64,000 nucleotides of DNA from Chitinophagales bacterium (GTDB lineage Bacteria; Bacteroidota; Bacteroidia; Chitinophagales; Chitinophagaceae): the NCBI GenBank assembly GCA_017303335.1, contig JAFLBK010000001.1, positions 563,001-627,000 on the forward strand, in the 5' to 3' direction. Shown here one piece after another: positions 1 to 9,333 of this stretch. The notes under the pieces are model-generated. The model worked only from the letters and a program-made list of their open reading frames with translations. It searched no databases and was not told where the DNA came from. The position numbers and the translations under genes were made by a program. Each line of letters opens with the position of its first letter. Within the stretch, counting starts at the first letter, position 1.

Positions 1-636
1 TGGCTCCATGAACTGCATACACGATACCAGCTCGACCCGGTTTATTTCTTCCTTGTGGCCGGGAAGAATGGGCAATACGATAAGAACATCCTTCCGCACA
101 ACGATTCAATGTGGAAACTGATACAGCAGCATGCTACCCGGTATACAGTCGGCCTGCACCCCTCCTGGCAAAGCGGGGATGCCCTTTCATTGCTCGCCAA
201 AGAAAAAAAACAACTGGAAGCCATGAGCGGCTTGCCGGTACAACGATCCCGGCAACATTATATCCGCTTTAACCTGCCCGAGGGATACAACCGCTTACTG
301 GAAGCGGGCATCACAAATGATTATTCGATGGGTTATGGAAGCATCAACGGCTTCAGGGCTTCGGTGGCTTCTTCGTTCTATTGGTATAATCTTGAAGAGG
401 AAGAACAAACCGAACTCCGTATCCACCCGTTCTGTTTCATGGATGCCAATTCCTATTACGAACAAAAGCAGAACACCGAACAAACCTGGACTGAATTAGA
501 ACACTACATAACTGTATGCAAGGAAAATTCCGGAACACTCGCTGCGATCTGGCATAATAACTTCCTGGGAACTGACCCCGCTTTTGCGGGATGGCGGGAA
601 CTCTACGAACGGTTTATAACTCGGGTTCGGCAATAA
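1..636 (+). CDS. Polysaccharide deacetylase-like protein, C-terminal part (5' end outside window)
   Basis: The reading frame is open from the first base, so the true start lies upstream; 211 codons are visible before the TAA stop. The order of landmarks (GLHPSWQSG near visible residue 51, a DYSMGYGS segment, then a RIHPF segment and a late IWHNNF) resembles the C-terminal half of Bacteroidota polysaccharide deacetylase-family proteins of the NodB fold, where conserved His residues bind metal. The deacetylase catalytic DD motif would be upstream and cannot be checked. The last 23 bases overlap the 3' end of the convergent EamA gene. Family assignment is from recall of similar proteins; the substrate is unknown. 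Confidence 0.7.
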   Translation, partial: WLHELHTRYQLDPVYFFLVAGKNGQYDKNILPHNDSMWKLIQQHATRYTVGLHPSWQSGDALSLLAKEKKQLEAMSGLPVQRSRQHYIRFNLPEGYNRLLEAGITNDYSMGYGSINGFRASVASSFYWYNLEEEEQTELRIHPFCFMDANSYYEQKQNTEQTWTELEHYITVCKENSGTLAAIWHNNFLGTDPAFAGWRELYERFITRVRQ

Positions 637-1555
637 TCTTCTCCCGGTTTCGCTTAATGCTGTAGTTAACGAGAAACACACCCACCAGGGTAACGATGGC
701 GCCCCAGAGGATATTCATGGTCAGTTTTTCATCCACAACAAAATACGCGGCCACCATCGCCACCAGGGGATTGATGTACGCATAGAGTGAGGAAACGGCC
801 GCGGGCAATTTTTTCATCGAATAGATAAAGGCGACAAAGGCCAGCAGGGAACCCGCCAATACCAGGTAGGTGATGGCCAGCCAGGACTTGGTAGTGATGG
901 CCGCCAGTGGTACCGCCGGTTGAAAAGTATGCGCCGCGATAAAAAGAATGAACGACCCGATAAGCATCTGCCAGCCGGTTGCATAATATGGATTCATGTT
1001 CACTTTGTTGCGAACGATAAAGATCGTACCCACACTCCAGGCCAGCATGGCCGTTACAGAAAGCAATACGCCGAACAGAAACCCATCGGGATGCTTTTGA
1101 AAGGCATTCTCGTAGAACACGATGCCGATACCGGTAATCCCCAGCAACAAACCCACGAAGGTAAGGGGGGTCATATTCTTCACTTTGAAAAAGAAACGTT
1201 CAATGATCACCACGCTCAAGGGATATAAGGCGCCGATCAGGGCGCTTAACCCGGTGGGAATATAGTTCAGGCTCCAGGTGCTGAGCCCGTTCGCCATGAC
1301 AAACATCAACAGCGACATCATGAGAAGCCAGCCGAATTGTTTTTTGCTGGGAAGACCGATCTTTTTATAAAAGAGAAAGAATACCACGAAGAAACTGCCG
1401 CCGAAAAACTGCCGGATCGATGCCATCTGCAGCGCAGGCATATCCATTACAGCGATCTTGCTGGCAACCCAGGTTGTACCCCAGACAATGCTGGTGATAC
1501 CCAATGCCAGGTAACCGCCGGCACGGCCCTTCGGTAAGTTCTTACTGATATTCAT
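614..1555 (-). CDS. EamA/DMT-family transporter
   Basis: This 313-residue protein is almost entirely hydrophobic, with about ten membrane segments in two similar halves, the arrangement of two EamA domains of the drug/metabolite transporter superfamily. Typical features are an N-terminal GITSIVWGTTWVASKIAV segment and a second-half SLYAYINPLVAMVAAY segment followed by a short basic tail. It sits in the inner membrane and probably exports a small metabolite; the substrate cannot be inferred. It starts 10 bp after the purH stop on the same strand, so it is probably cotranscribed with purH. Its 3' end overlaps the converging deacetylase-like gene. Confidence 0.9.
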   Translation of the reverse strand: MNISKNLPKGRAGGYLALGITSIVWGTTWVASKIAVMDMPALQMASIRQFFGGSFFVVFFLFYKKIGLPSKKQFGWLLMMSLLMFVMANGLSTWSLNYIPTGLSALIGALYPLSVVIIERFFFKVKNMTPLTFVGLLLGITGIGIVFYENAFQKHPDGFLFGVLLSVTAMLAWSVGTIFIVRNKVNMNPYYATGWQMLIGSFILFIAAHTFQPAVPLAAITTKSWLAITYLVLAGSLLAFVAFIYSMKKLPAAVSSLYAYINPLVAMVAAYFVVDEKLTMNILWGAIVTLVGVFLVNYSIKRNREKIIAEPEL

Positions 1556-1565
1556 GTGTACAGTG

Positions 1566-3077
1566 TCAATGTTTGAAATGGCGCTGGCCGGTGATCACCA
1601 TGGCCAGGTCATTCGCCTTGCAATATTCGATCGAGTCTTTATCCCGGATTGAACCACCCGGCTGAATAAAGGCCCCGATACCCGCCGCATGGGCGATCTT
1701 CACACAATCATCAAAGGGAAAGAAGGCATCGCTGGCCAGTACCGCACCATCCAGGCTGAAGTTGAATTGCTTCGACTTTTCGATCGACTGGCGGAGTGAA
1801 TCGATGCGGGATGTTTGTCCGCAGCCCTTACCGATCAGTTGCCTGTTCTTCACCAACGCGATGGCATTGCTCTTTAAATGTTTACATACAAGGTTGGCAA
1901 AAACCAGGTCTGCACGCTCGGCATCCGTTGCCGTTCTTCCTCCCTCCTCTTTCCAGTCTGTATAATTTCCGGTGTCCGTTCCCTGCACCAACACTCCGTT
2001 CAGCACCGATTTATATTGCTCGCTGTTGGTCAGTCCTTTTTTCTGGCGAAGCAGGATGCGGTTTTTTTTGGAACGCAGGATCGCCAGCGCATCTTCATCG
2101 AAGGAAGGAGCAATCAGTACTTCAAAGAATATTTCATTGATGGCATTGGCCGTGGCCACATCAATCGTTCCGTTACACACCAGCACGCCACCGAAGGCGC
2201 TTTCGGGATCTCCGGCCAGGGCGGCATCCCACGATTCCTTGACCGTTGCCCGCGAGGCGATACCACATACATTGGTGTGTTTGATGATGCCGAAGGTTGT
2301 TTCGGTAAACTCAGCGATGATCTGCATGGCCGCGTCCACATCCACCAGGTTATTATACGAAAGGTCTTTGCCATTCAGCTGCTCAAACAATTCTCCCAGG
2401 TTGCCGTAGAACACGCCATGCTGGTGCGGGTTCTCACCGTAGCGCATCGGTTGCGGATTGGTAACCGACTCCAGGAAGTACAAGGCTTCGGAGGGATTGA
2501 AATACCGGGCAATCGCCACATCGTAGTGCGCCACCACTTCAAAAGCCAGTGCGGCGAATTTGCGGCGTTGTTCCAGCGTGGTGAGCCCGCTTTGCGATGC
2601 CAGCATTTCTTCCAGCAAGGAATAATCCTTTTTAGCCGCCACCACTACTACCGAAGCATGGTTCTTGGCTGCGGCACGTATCATGGAGGGGCCGCCGATA
2701 TCGATCTTTTCGATGATCAGTTTTTCATCCGTGGTGGAGGCCACCGTTTCTTCAAATGGATACAGATCAACGATCACCAGGTCGATCTCCGGGATCTGGT
2801 ACTGTTTCATCTCCGCCAGGTGCTGTTCATCATCGCGTTTACCCAGGATGCCGCCAAAAACGGAGGGATGTAATGTTTTAACCCGGCCGCCCAGGATGGA
2901 GGGATAGCTGGTTAATGATTCAACGGGTACGCAGGGTACTTTAAGGTCTTCGATGAATTTTTGAGTACCCCCGGTTGAGTAGATGGTTACACCCAGTTGG
3001 TGGAGCTGGCGGACAATATTTTCCAGCCCGTCTTTATAAAATACGGAGATAAGCGCTGACGAAATTTTCTTCTGCAT
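1566..3077 (-). CDS. purH: Bifunctional AICAR transformylase / IMP cyclohydrolase PurH
   Basis: PurH performs the last two steps of de novo IMP synthesis: formylation of AICAR using 10-formyl-tetrahydrofolate, then ring closure. The 503 residues match the two-domain family (E. coli about 529). The N-terminal MGS-like cyclohydrolase domain (residues 1 to about 130) carries STGGT and the GGRVKTLHP segment. The C-terminal transformylase domain has a KHTNVCG motif near residue 266 with the catalytic Lys-His pair (Val where many relatives have Pro), a SAFGG motif, and a late FFPFDD segment followed by a GGSIRD loop. The ATG start has an exact TAnnTTTG box about 54 bp upstream. EamA follows 10 bp downstream. 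Confidence 0.97.
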   Translation of the reverse strand: MQKKISSALISVFYKDGLENIVRQLHQLGVTIYSTGGTQKFIEDLKVPCVPVESLTSYPSILGGRVKTLHPSVFGGILGKRDDEQHLAEMKQYQIPEIDLVIVDLYPFEETVASTTDEKLIIEKIDIGGPSMIRAAAKNHASVVVVAAKKDYSLLEEMLASQSGLTTLEQRRKFAALAFEVVAHYDVAIARYFNPSEALYFLESVTNPQPMRYGENPHQHGVFYGNLGELFEQLNGKDLSYNNLVDVDAAMQIIAEFTETTFGIIKHTNVCGIASRATVKESWDAALAGDPESAFGGVLVCNGTIDVATANAINEIFFEVLIAPSFDEDALAILRSKKNRILLRQKKGLTNSEQYKSVLNGVLVQGTDTGNYTDWKEEGGRTATDAERADLVFANLVCKHLKSNAIALVKNRQLIGKGCGQTSRIDSLRQSIEKSKQFNFSLDGAVLASDAFFPFDDCVKIAHAAGIGAFIQPGGSIRDKDSIEYCKANDLAMVITGQRHFKH

Positions 3078-3130
3078 GTGCGTAGATTGAGATGGCCGGG
3101 TATATCCGGCGATGATTCGGATTTCCGGCG

Positions 3131-3138
3131 CAAATTTA
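3131..3138 (-). promoter_or_regulatory. Bacteroidota -7 box for purH
   Basis: On the minus strand this reads TAAATTTG, an exact match to the TAnnTTTG -7 consensus of Bacteroidota primary-sigma promoters, 53 bp before the purH ATG. No clear -33 TTTG is visible, so the call rests on the -7 box and position. Confidence 0.5.
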
Positions 3139-3187
3139 TGCTTTTTTGCTGCCCTCCTCAGGGCTTTTCGCCAACACCTGTGAATAA

Positions 3188-3204
3188 GCCCCGGAAGCCG
3201 GGGC
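3188..3204 (-). terminator. Weak hairpin after the OmpA-like gene
   Basis: A 7-bp perfect GC stem (GCCCCGG/CCGGGGC, AAG loop on the plus strand) lies 10 bp past the stop of the OmpA-like gene. On the minus strand it is followed only by TTATT, so it would be a weak intrinsic terminator. Confidence 0.4.
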
Positions 3205-3214
3205 CAGCGGGCTT

Positions 3215-4108
3215 CTAATGCTCGGATAGATAGATTTCTGTCCGGGAATTCCGCTGCACTTCTTCGGGTGTGTTTCCGGCGTTGAGCGGCCGGTTGAGTC
3301 CGAAACTTTTTACGGAGGATATCCGGGATATGTCGATGCGACGTGAGAGAAAATAATTTTTTACGATCTGGGCCCGCTCACTGGACAATCGGTCGCAGAC
3401 CGAACTGATGCCCTCTGTTTTATACGCATGCCCTTCAATCGAAATGGTGAGGGACGGATTGCCCGACAGAATACTTACAACGCTGTCGAGCACCTTATAA
3501 CTGCTTGTAAAGAGATTTGTCTGCTGCACATCAAAGGGAACGATCACAAAATTGCGGTTGGGGCAGCCTTCTTTCTCGGCATAGCCAAATTCATCGGGAC
3601 ACTTATCATTCTCGTCGGCGATACCGTCGCGGTCGCGGTCGGATACAACAATCTTTTTCGGTTTGGGCGGATAGTTCAGGGTAATCTCCGCCCGGCAATT
3701 GATCTTGAATCCATCTTTGTCGGTACCCTTGTACAGCGGCTTCGATTTTCCGTGACCTGTAACCGTAAGAATCTGGGAGCTATCCACACCCCGGCCCAGT
3801 ATATAGGTTTGTATGAACAGCGCCCGGTTGAGCGAGAGGTAATAGCATATCGTATCGCTGCCCTCATCTTTATAGGCGTATCCATCAATGGAAATAGTGA
3901 CCACTTTATGGGTCTTCAGGATATTGATGACACTGTCGAGCACATCAAAGGTGAATGTATGGTAGATCGCCGACTGCTTGTAATCGAACCGTATCAAAAC
4001 GGTGTCTTTTTCTGTATCCGGGAACTGCTTACCGGCCGCCAACGTACCTGCATTGGCTGCCAGCAGCAACAGGAAAAAAAACAAATGGAATGAGTAGGAC
4101 CGTTTCAT
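3215..4108 (-). CDS. Exported protein with two OmpA-like domains and a TSP3-type linker
   Basis: The 297-residue protein begins with a signal peptide (MKRS then a hydrophobic stretch ending near ANAGTLAAG). Two similar OmpA-like peptidoglycan-associating domains follow, at about residues 38-150 and 185-295. Each has the pattern of a YKVLDSV or HTFTFDVLDSV helix, then an SIDGYA or SIEGHA strand, then a helix with LSLNRA or LSSERA. Between them is an acidic DRDRDGIADENDKCPD segment typical of calcium-binding thrombospondin type 3 repeats. The protein probably anchors to peptidoglycan in the periplasm. The duplicated OmpA domain with no beta-barrel or other partner domain is somewhat unusual. 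It is transcribed separately from purH, from its own -7 box. Confidence 0.85.
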   Translation of the reverse strand: MKRSYSFHLFFFLLLLAANAGTLAAGKQFPDTEKDTVLIRFDYKQSAIYHTFTFDVLDSVINILKTHKVVTISIDGYAYKDEGSDTICYYLSLNRALFIQTYILGRGVDSSQILTVTGHGKSKPLYKGTDKDGFKINCRAEITLNYPPKPKKIVVSDRDRDGIADENDKCPDEFGYAEKEGCPNRNFVIVPFDVQQTNLFTSSYKVLDSVVSILSGNPSLTISIEGHAYKTEGISSVCDRLSSERAQIVKNYFLSRRIDISRISSVKSFGLNRPLNAGNTPEEVQRNSRTEIYLSEH

Positions 4109-4121
4109 TGTAAAAACACCG

Positions 4122-4129
4122 CAAATGTA
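4122..4129 (-). promoter_or_regulatory. Bacteroidota -7 box for the OmpA-like gene
   Basis: The minus strand reads TACATTTG, an exact TAnnTTTG match, ending 14 bp before the ATG at 4108. The 5' leader would be about 7-10 nt. Confidence 0.5.
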
Positions 4130-4202
4130 ATTTGTTTTGGTTGCTTGCGGTTATGCTTACTGATTAATCTGTTCAAATTAACAGGAAATTGGAGGTGGCA
4201 AG

Positions 4203-6314
4203 TTATATGCCAACATCCAGTACAAATGCGCCATCGGCCGGCACTGCATGTGAGTGAATACGCAGCCTGACACACTCCTCCTGCCAGCGGGCGATTTTCC
4301 AATTCGCATTCGATGCATCAAAGACATACCGGGAACAAACGTATACCTGTGCAAGGCTTGAAATGGAGAGCGCCGGGTTTTTGGAAACAATGATCACATC
4401 CACCTGTATTTTCGGCGCATGGTGCGGAAGGACGAATTCTTTATCGACCAGCAGCACCCGGAGTTGATTGAATTGAAAAAGATGGGTGGATCCGAAAACG
4501 CCCGGGAGCGAATCCACCCGCTGTTCCAGTTGCATGGAAATCCTGGCCGGTTTCAGGTGAAAATTCTGAAGCCAGCCATCATCCAGCAACAGGCTGTCGC
4601 CCAAAAAACGATAACGTGATCCGTTCACCAGGTCAATAGCCTGGTACCGGGGAACATTATACACGATCAGTTTTTGCTGGTTGGCCACCCGCCATTTATT
4701 GTACGATTGCACCGAAACAAACACAAGCAGGAATCCGAGGGCAGCCACCAGGTAATTTTTATTTACCCGCATAAGCCAGGCGGAACAAAAGATCACCACT
4801 GCATAGAGCAACCAGGTAGTAAGTACAGTTGCCGGCAACTGATCCCAGACGGCAAAGGGCAGTTCGTTCATCCAGCGGATGAAGGTATTCATGAAGCCAA
4901 CAAGCGCAGATATCCCTTTCCCAAGCCAATAGCCGGTTACGGGTAACCAGGCCAGGGCGATCAACGCGATCTCCGCGTACAGGATGATGGCCGACAAGGG
5001 CACTGCCAGCAAATTGCCCAGGAGAAAGAGATTGGGGAATTGGTGGAAATAGTAGATACAAACGGGGAAGGTGAGTACTTGCGCCGCGATGGATACGGCT
5101 GCCAGTTGCCAGATCCTGTCGGCCAGCTTATTCTTTATGTAGCAAAGCGTGTAAACCGGTCTTTGAAAGAGCACAATACCCATTACGGCCAGGTACGACA
5201 ACTGGAACCCAACATCCCAGAGATACCAGGGGTCATAGACCAGCATCACGAAAGCCGATGCCGCCAGCGAACCCGCAATGGAAGCGGTTCGGGCGAAGAA
5301 GGTTTTACCCAGGATGATAAAGCTGAACATGACCGCCGAGCGTATCACCGATGCCGAACCACCCGTAAGCAGTGAGAAAAGCCAAAGACAGGTAAGCACC
5401 AGCAAGGCTTGTAACCAACCATACCGTTTTACCAGCGGCAGGCGGCTAAACACCCATATGAGCATCATGTAGATTAGTCCCAGGTGCATACCGGATATGG
5501 CGATGATATGCACCACACCCGTATTACTGTAAGCCTGCACCAGGTCTTTATCCAGGTCATGGGTGTACCCGATAAGCAAAGCCTCCGCGATTCCCAACTC
5601 ATCTTTGCCGGAGCCCATATTTGTTCGCAGGATGGTCAATATCTTTTCCCTGGCGGAATACAGGAAATGCCGGAACCTGTTTCCTGCATTGGTTTGCTCC
5701 AACAGTATCCAGTCTTTCTTTTTCAGGAATACCTGGTGAACCAGTTGCCGGAAGGCGGCATAACGCTGGTAATTGAATGCGCCGGGATTACCGGAGTTAT
5801 GGATCGGGTCGGGTTGCCGGGCAATAAGCAACCGGTGACCATACCTGAGTCGCTGTTCGAATCCATCCTTCGAAAAATAGAGTACAATATGTCCGTCGCA
5901 TGCCAGCATCGAATCCGTGCGCACAATCGCCTCCACGCTTGCCACTGCTTTATACGAACGGCTCTTTTCAACAAGCGGTTCATCGATACGCACAAGCAAC
6001 CGGTCGCCTGTTCGCCACATCTTACCATACCAGTTTACACGATTCCGGCCATCCTGCGCCCAGGTAACCAGGCATCCCAGTGCCAGGAGCACGAAGTTTA
6101 ATAATACGCCCTGCAGGAACTGCCATTTGAACCGGACCCGGTGCGGAAAAAGAAAGAACAATGCATAGGACAGGCTGAAAGAAACAAGCGTCAGTAAAAC
6201 CTGTGGCAACCCGATTCCGCCATACCATTGCAGCAGGATGCCGGCACTAAAAGGAACCAGCATCCGGATAAGCGGTGCGCTTTTCCATACAGGGATCGTA
6301 TAAGCACGGGACAT
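4203..6314 (-). CDS. comEC: ComEC/Rec2-family DNA-uptake channel protein
   Basis: ComEC proteins form the inner-membrane channel through which single-stranded DNA enters during transformation. The 703 residues contain N-terminal membrane helices, a DUF4131-like soluble segment (about 60-190), then the polytopic competence domain. Its hallmark is IAISGMHLGLIY near residue 270, with GGSASVIRSAVMFS after it. The C-terminal part (about 560-703) is short and shows no HxHxDH metallo-beta-lactamase motif, so this is the ComEC form without a functional nuclease-like domain. Other competence genes are not in the window. A hairpin terminator separates it from carB upstream. The start is the first ATG of the frame. 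Confidence 0.9.
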   Translation of the reverse strand: MSRAYTIPVWKSAPLIRMLVPFSAGILLQWYGGIGLPQVLLTLVSFSLSYALFFLFPHRVRFKWQFLQGVLLNFVLLALGCLVTWAQDGRNRVNWYGKMWRTGDRLLVRIDEPLVEKSRSYKAVASVEAIVRTDSMLACDGHIVLYFSKDGFEQRLRYGHRLLIARQPDPIHNSGNPGAFNYQRYAAFRQLVHQVFLKKKDWILLEQTNAGNRFRHFLYSAREKILTILRTNMGSGKDELGIAEALLIGYTHDLDKDLVQAYSNTGVVHIIAISGMHLGLIYMMLIWVFSRLPLVKRYGWLQALLVLTCLWLFSLLTGGSASVIRSAVMFSFIILGKTFFARTASIAGSLAASAFVMLVYDPWYLWDVGFQLSYLAVMGIVLFQRPVYTLCYIKNKLADRIWQLAAVSIAAQVLTFPVCIYYFHQFPNLFLLGNLLAVPLSAIILYAEIALIALAWLPVTGYWLGKGISALVGFMNTFIRWMNELPFAVWDQLPATVLTTWLLYAVVIFCSAWLMRVNKNYLVAALGFLLVFVSVQSYNKWRVANQQKLIVYNVPRYQAIDLVNGSRYRFLGDSLLLDDGWLQNFHLKPARISMQLEQRVDSLPGVFGSTHLFQFNQLRVLLVDKEFVLPHHAPKIQVDVIIVSKNPALSISSLAQVYVCSRYVFDASNANWKIARWQEECVRLRIHSHAVPADGAFVLDVGI

Positions 6315-6317
6315 GAC

Positions 6318-6350
6318 GGAAAATAAAAACAGCCCCCCGAAAGAGGCTGT
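6318..6350 (-). terminator. Intrinsic terminator after carB
   Basis: On the minus strand a 6-bp stem (ACAGCC/GGCTGT) with a 10-base loop is followed by TTTTTATTTT, 34 bp after the carB stop. It should separate carB from comEC. Confidence 0.75.
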
Positions 6351-6383
6351 TGTATTTCCCGGAGGAGAATGCTTTTGTTCCGC

Positions 6384-9227
6384 TTATTTACTGAGGTGCA
6401 TGCTCCGCTCCTTATACAACTGACGGAAATACGGATCACGCAGGTCTTTGATGAAACGGATGGCTTCGCCGGTACTCTTCATTTCAGGTCCCAGTTCCTT
6501 GTTCACACCGGGAAACTTACTGAACGAGAACACAGGCTCTTTGATCGCGAAGCCGGTGAGTTTTTTATCGAACGTAAAGTCTTTCAGTTTTTTCACACCC
6601 ATCATCACCTTGGTGGCGATGTTGAGATAGGGTATCTGGTAGGCTTTGGCGATGAACGGCGTGGTGCGGCTGGCCCTTGGATTGGCCTCGATCACATACA
6701 CATTTCCATCCTTGATGGCGAACTGGATATTGATCAATCCTTTGATGTTGAGTTTACGGGCTATCTTCTCCGCGTATTCTTCCATGGTTTCCACGATCAG
6801 CGGAGAAAGGTTGAATTGGGGCAATACGGCATTGCTGTCGCCGCTGTGTATACCCGCAGGCTCGATGTGTTCCATCACGCCCATTACATGAAAATCCTCG
6901 CCGTCGAAAATGGCGTCGATCTCCGCTTCCTGGCAGCGGTCGAGGAAATGATCGATGAGTATTTTATTGCCCGGCAGGTGCTTGAGCAAACTCAACACAC
7001 CTTTTTCCAGCTCTTCGTCGTTGATCACGATACGCATGCGCTGACCGCCCAGCACGTAGGAAGGACGGACCAGCACCGGGTAACCAACCTGGTTGGCCAC
7101 TTCGATGGCTTCATCCGTATTGTACGCGGTACCGTAGCGGGGATACGGGATGCCCAGTTCTTTCAGCATATCGCTGAAACGGCCGCGGTCTTCGGCGATA
7201 TCCATGTTATCGAACGAAGTACCGATGATGCGGATACCCTTTTCATTCAGGCGTTTGGCCAGCTTGAGCGCCGTTTGCCCGCCAAGCTGTACAATGATGC
7301 CATAAGGCTTTTCGTATTCGATGATCTCCCAGAGGTGTTCCCAGAAAACGGGTTCGAAGTAGAGTTTATCGGCAATGTCGAAATCGGTGGAAACGGTTTC
7401 GGGGTTGCAGTTGATCATGATGGCTTCGTAGCCGGATTCCTTGATCGCCTGCAAACCATGCACGCAGCAATAATCGAATTCGATGCCCTGGCCGATACGG
7501 TTGGGTCCGCTTCCCAGTACGATGATCTTTTTCTTATCGGAAACAATGCTTTCGTTGCTCGGAAGTTTATTTTCGTTAACCGGTTTGCTTTCAAAGGTCG
7601 AATAGAAGTAAGGCGTCTTGGCCTCAAACTCAGCGCTGCAGGTATCCACCATCTTATACACACGGGTCAGTCCCATCGCTTTTCTTTTTTCATAGATGGT
7701 TTCTTCATCTTCCTCCTGTATGATGTTGGCGATCTGCTTATCGCTGAAGCCAAGCAGTTTGGCTTCCCGCAGCAGGGCGTCGGGCAGGGTGTTCAGTTCG
7801 TATTTGGCCAGCTCCTTTTCGCAATCGCATATTTTCTGGATCTGGTAGATGAACCAGCGGTCGATCTTGGTGCTTTCGCAGATGCGTTTAACACTGGCGC
7901 CTGCCATCAGGGCATCCTTGATACGGAAGATGCGGTCCCATTTCGGCGTTTTGATGTATTCCAGCAATCCTTCGGTGTGCATGAGGCTCTTGCCGTAGTA
8001 ACCCAAACCAACCACTTCGTTCTCCAGGCTCTGGCAGGCCTTCTGTACCGCTTCGGCGAAACTTCTTCCGATACCCATTACCTCACCCACGCTCTTCATG
8101 GAAAAACCGAGTGTGTCTTTCGCTCCCTTGAATTTATCGAAGTTCCAGCGGGGGATCTTTACGATGACGTAGTCGAGCGCCGGTTCAAAATAGGCCGATG
8201 TTGATTGGGTGATCTGGTTCTTCAGTTCATCGAGGTTATACCCGATGGCCAGTTTCGCGGCGATCTTGGCGATGGGGTAGCCGGTGGCCTTGCTGGCCAG
8301 GGCCGAAGAGCGGCTCACGCGGGGGTTGATCTCCACCACGATCAGTTCTTCGGTTTGCGGGTTAAGGGCGAACTGCACGTTGCAACCGCCGGCAAAGTTG
8401 CCGAGGTTACGCATCATGCTGATGGCCGTATTGCGCATGCGCTGGTAGGCCGTATCGCTCAATGTCATGGTAGGCGCCACTGTGATCGAATCGCCGGTAT
8501 GCACGCCCATCGGATCGAAGTTCTCCACCCCGCAGATGATCACCACATTGTCTTGATTATCCCGCAGCAATTCCAGTTCGAATTCTTTCCAGCCCAGTAC
8601 GGCTTTTTCCACCAGTACTTCGTGGATCGGGCTGGCGGTAAGGCCGGCATTCAGGGCCTCATCCAGTTCTTCCTTGGTGAACACGATGCTTCCGCCCGTA
8701 CCACCCAGGGTGAAGGAAGGACGCAGCACTAGGGGGAACCCGATCTGCTGCGCAAACTCTTTTCCTTCGAGAAAGGAGTTGGCGATCTTGGCCGGGCAAA
8801 CAGGAATATTCATTTCGATCATCCACTGGCGGAATTTCTCCCGGTCTTCCGCCTTGTCAATAGCCTTGATATCCACACCGATCAGCCGTACCCCGTTCTT
8901 TTCCCAGATACCCAGCTCATCCACTTCTTTGCAAAGGTTGAGGGCGGTTTGTCCGCCCATGGTAGGCAATACGGCGTCTATCTTGTTTTCTTCCAGTAAC
9001 TGTTCGATGCTTTCCACGGTCAGGGGCAGCAGGTATACCCGGTCGGCCATCATGGGGTCGGTCATGATGGTGGCGGGGTTGCTGTTGATCAGGATCACTT
9101 TCACGCCTTCTTCACGGAGCGAACGGGCTGCCTGGGAGCCGGAGTAGTCGAATTCGCAGGCCTGCCCGATGATGATGGGACCAGAACCGATGATCAAAAC
9201 CGATTGAATGGAATTGTCTTTTGGCAT
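6384..9227 (-). CDS. carB: Carbamoyl-phosphate synthase large chain without the C-terminal MGS domain
   Basis: CarB makes carbamoyl phosphate from bicarbonate, ammonia and two ATP, for pyrimidines and arginine. Both synthetase halves are present. The first starts with VLIIGSGPIIIGQACEFDYS and has an ATP-grasp domain around residues 130-330. The second starts with VLGSGPNRIGQGIEFDYCC near residue 560 and has its ATP-grasp around 690-890. At 947 residues it is about 125 shorter than the E. coli enzyme (1073). It stops shortly after the FSFSKFPGVNKELGPEMKST segment, so the C-terminal MGS-like domain that binds UMP, IMP and ornithine is absent. As I recall, short CarB proteins occur in other Bacteroidota. 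The small subunit gene carA is not in the window. It has its own -7 box and terminator. Confidence 0.97.
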   Translation of the reverse strand: MPKDNSIQSVLIIGSGPIIIGQACEFDYSGSQAARSLREEGVKVILINSNPATIMTDPMMADRVYLLPLTVESIEQLLEENKIDAVLPTMGGQTALNLCKEVDELGIWEKNGVRLIGVDIKAIDKAEDREKFRQWMIEMNIPVCPAKIANSFLEGKEFAQQIGFPLVLRPSFTLGGTGGSIVFTKEELDEALNAGLTASPIHEVLVEKAVLGWKEFELELLRDNQDNVVIICGVENFDPMGVHTGDSITVAPTMTLSDTAYQRMRNTAISMMRNLGNFAGGCNVQFALNPQTEELIVVEINPRVSRSSALASKATGYPIAKIAAKLAIGYNLDELKNQITQSTSAYFEPALDYVIVKIPRWNFDKFKGAKDTLGFSMKSVGEVMGIGRSFAEAVQKACQSLENEVVGLGYYGKSLMHTEGLLEYIKTPKWDRIFRIKDALMAGASVKRICESTKIDRWFIYQIQKICDCEKELAKYELNTLPDALLREAKLLGFSDKQIANIIQEEDEETIYEKRKAMGLTRVYKMVDTCSAEFEAKTPYFYSTFESKPVNENKLPSNESIVSDKKKIIVLGSGPNRIGQGIEFDYCCVHGLQAIKESGYEAIMINCNPETVSTDFDIADKLYFEPVFWEHLWEIIEYEKPYGIIVQLGGQTALKLAKRLNEKGIRIIGTSFDNMDIAEDRGRFSDMLKELGIPYPRYGTAYNTDEAIEVANQVGYPVLVRPSYVLGGQRMRIVINDEELEKGVLSLLKHLPGNKILIDHFLDRCQEAEIDAIFDGEDFHVMGVMEHIEPAGIHSGDSNAVLPQFNLSPLIVETMEEYAEKIARKLNIKGLINIQFAIKDGNVYVIEANPRASRTTPFIAKAYQIPYLNIATKVMMGVKKLKDFTFDKKLTGFAIKEPVFSFSKFPGVNKELGPEMKSTGEAIRFIKDLRDPYFRQLYKERSMHLSK

Positions 9228-9255
9228 ATGCAGTTTTTGCCGATGATGTGGCGTG

Positions 9256-9263
9256 CAAAAGTA
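9256..9263 (-). promoter_or_regulatory. Bacteroidota -7 box for carB
   Basis: The minus strand reads TACTTTTG, an exact TAnnTTTG match, ending 28 bp before the carB ATG and just downstream of the terminator of the MORN gene. Confidence 0.55.
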
Positions 9264-9281
9264 ATCGTTAATGGCGTAAAT

Positions 9282-9311
9282 AAAAAACCCGGTGAAGAGA
9301 AAACACCGGGT
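9282..9311 (-). terminator. Intrinsic terminator after the MORN-repeat gene
   Basis: An 8-bp perfect stem (ACCCGGTG/CACCGGGT) with a 9-base loop is followed on the minus strand by TTTTTTA. It lies 23 bp past the stop of the MORN gene and before the carB promoter. Confidence 0.85.
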
Positions 9312-9333
9312 ATTGCTGAAGGCAGTGCAGCGC

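Noticed and set aside
1878..2873. A 331-codon plus-strand ORF opposite purH
   Set aside because: Antisense shadow of PurH; low-complexity Arg/His/Gly-rich translation.
6369..8204. A 611-codon ORF on the plus strand opposite carB
   Set aside because: It lies entirely antisense to a clear CarB, has no signal or known motif, and its His/Phe/Asp-rich composition is that expected from the reverse complement of a GC-biased coding frame.
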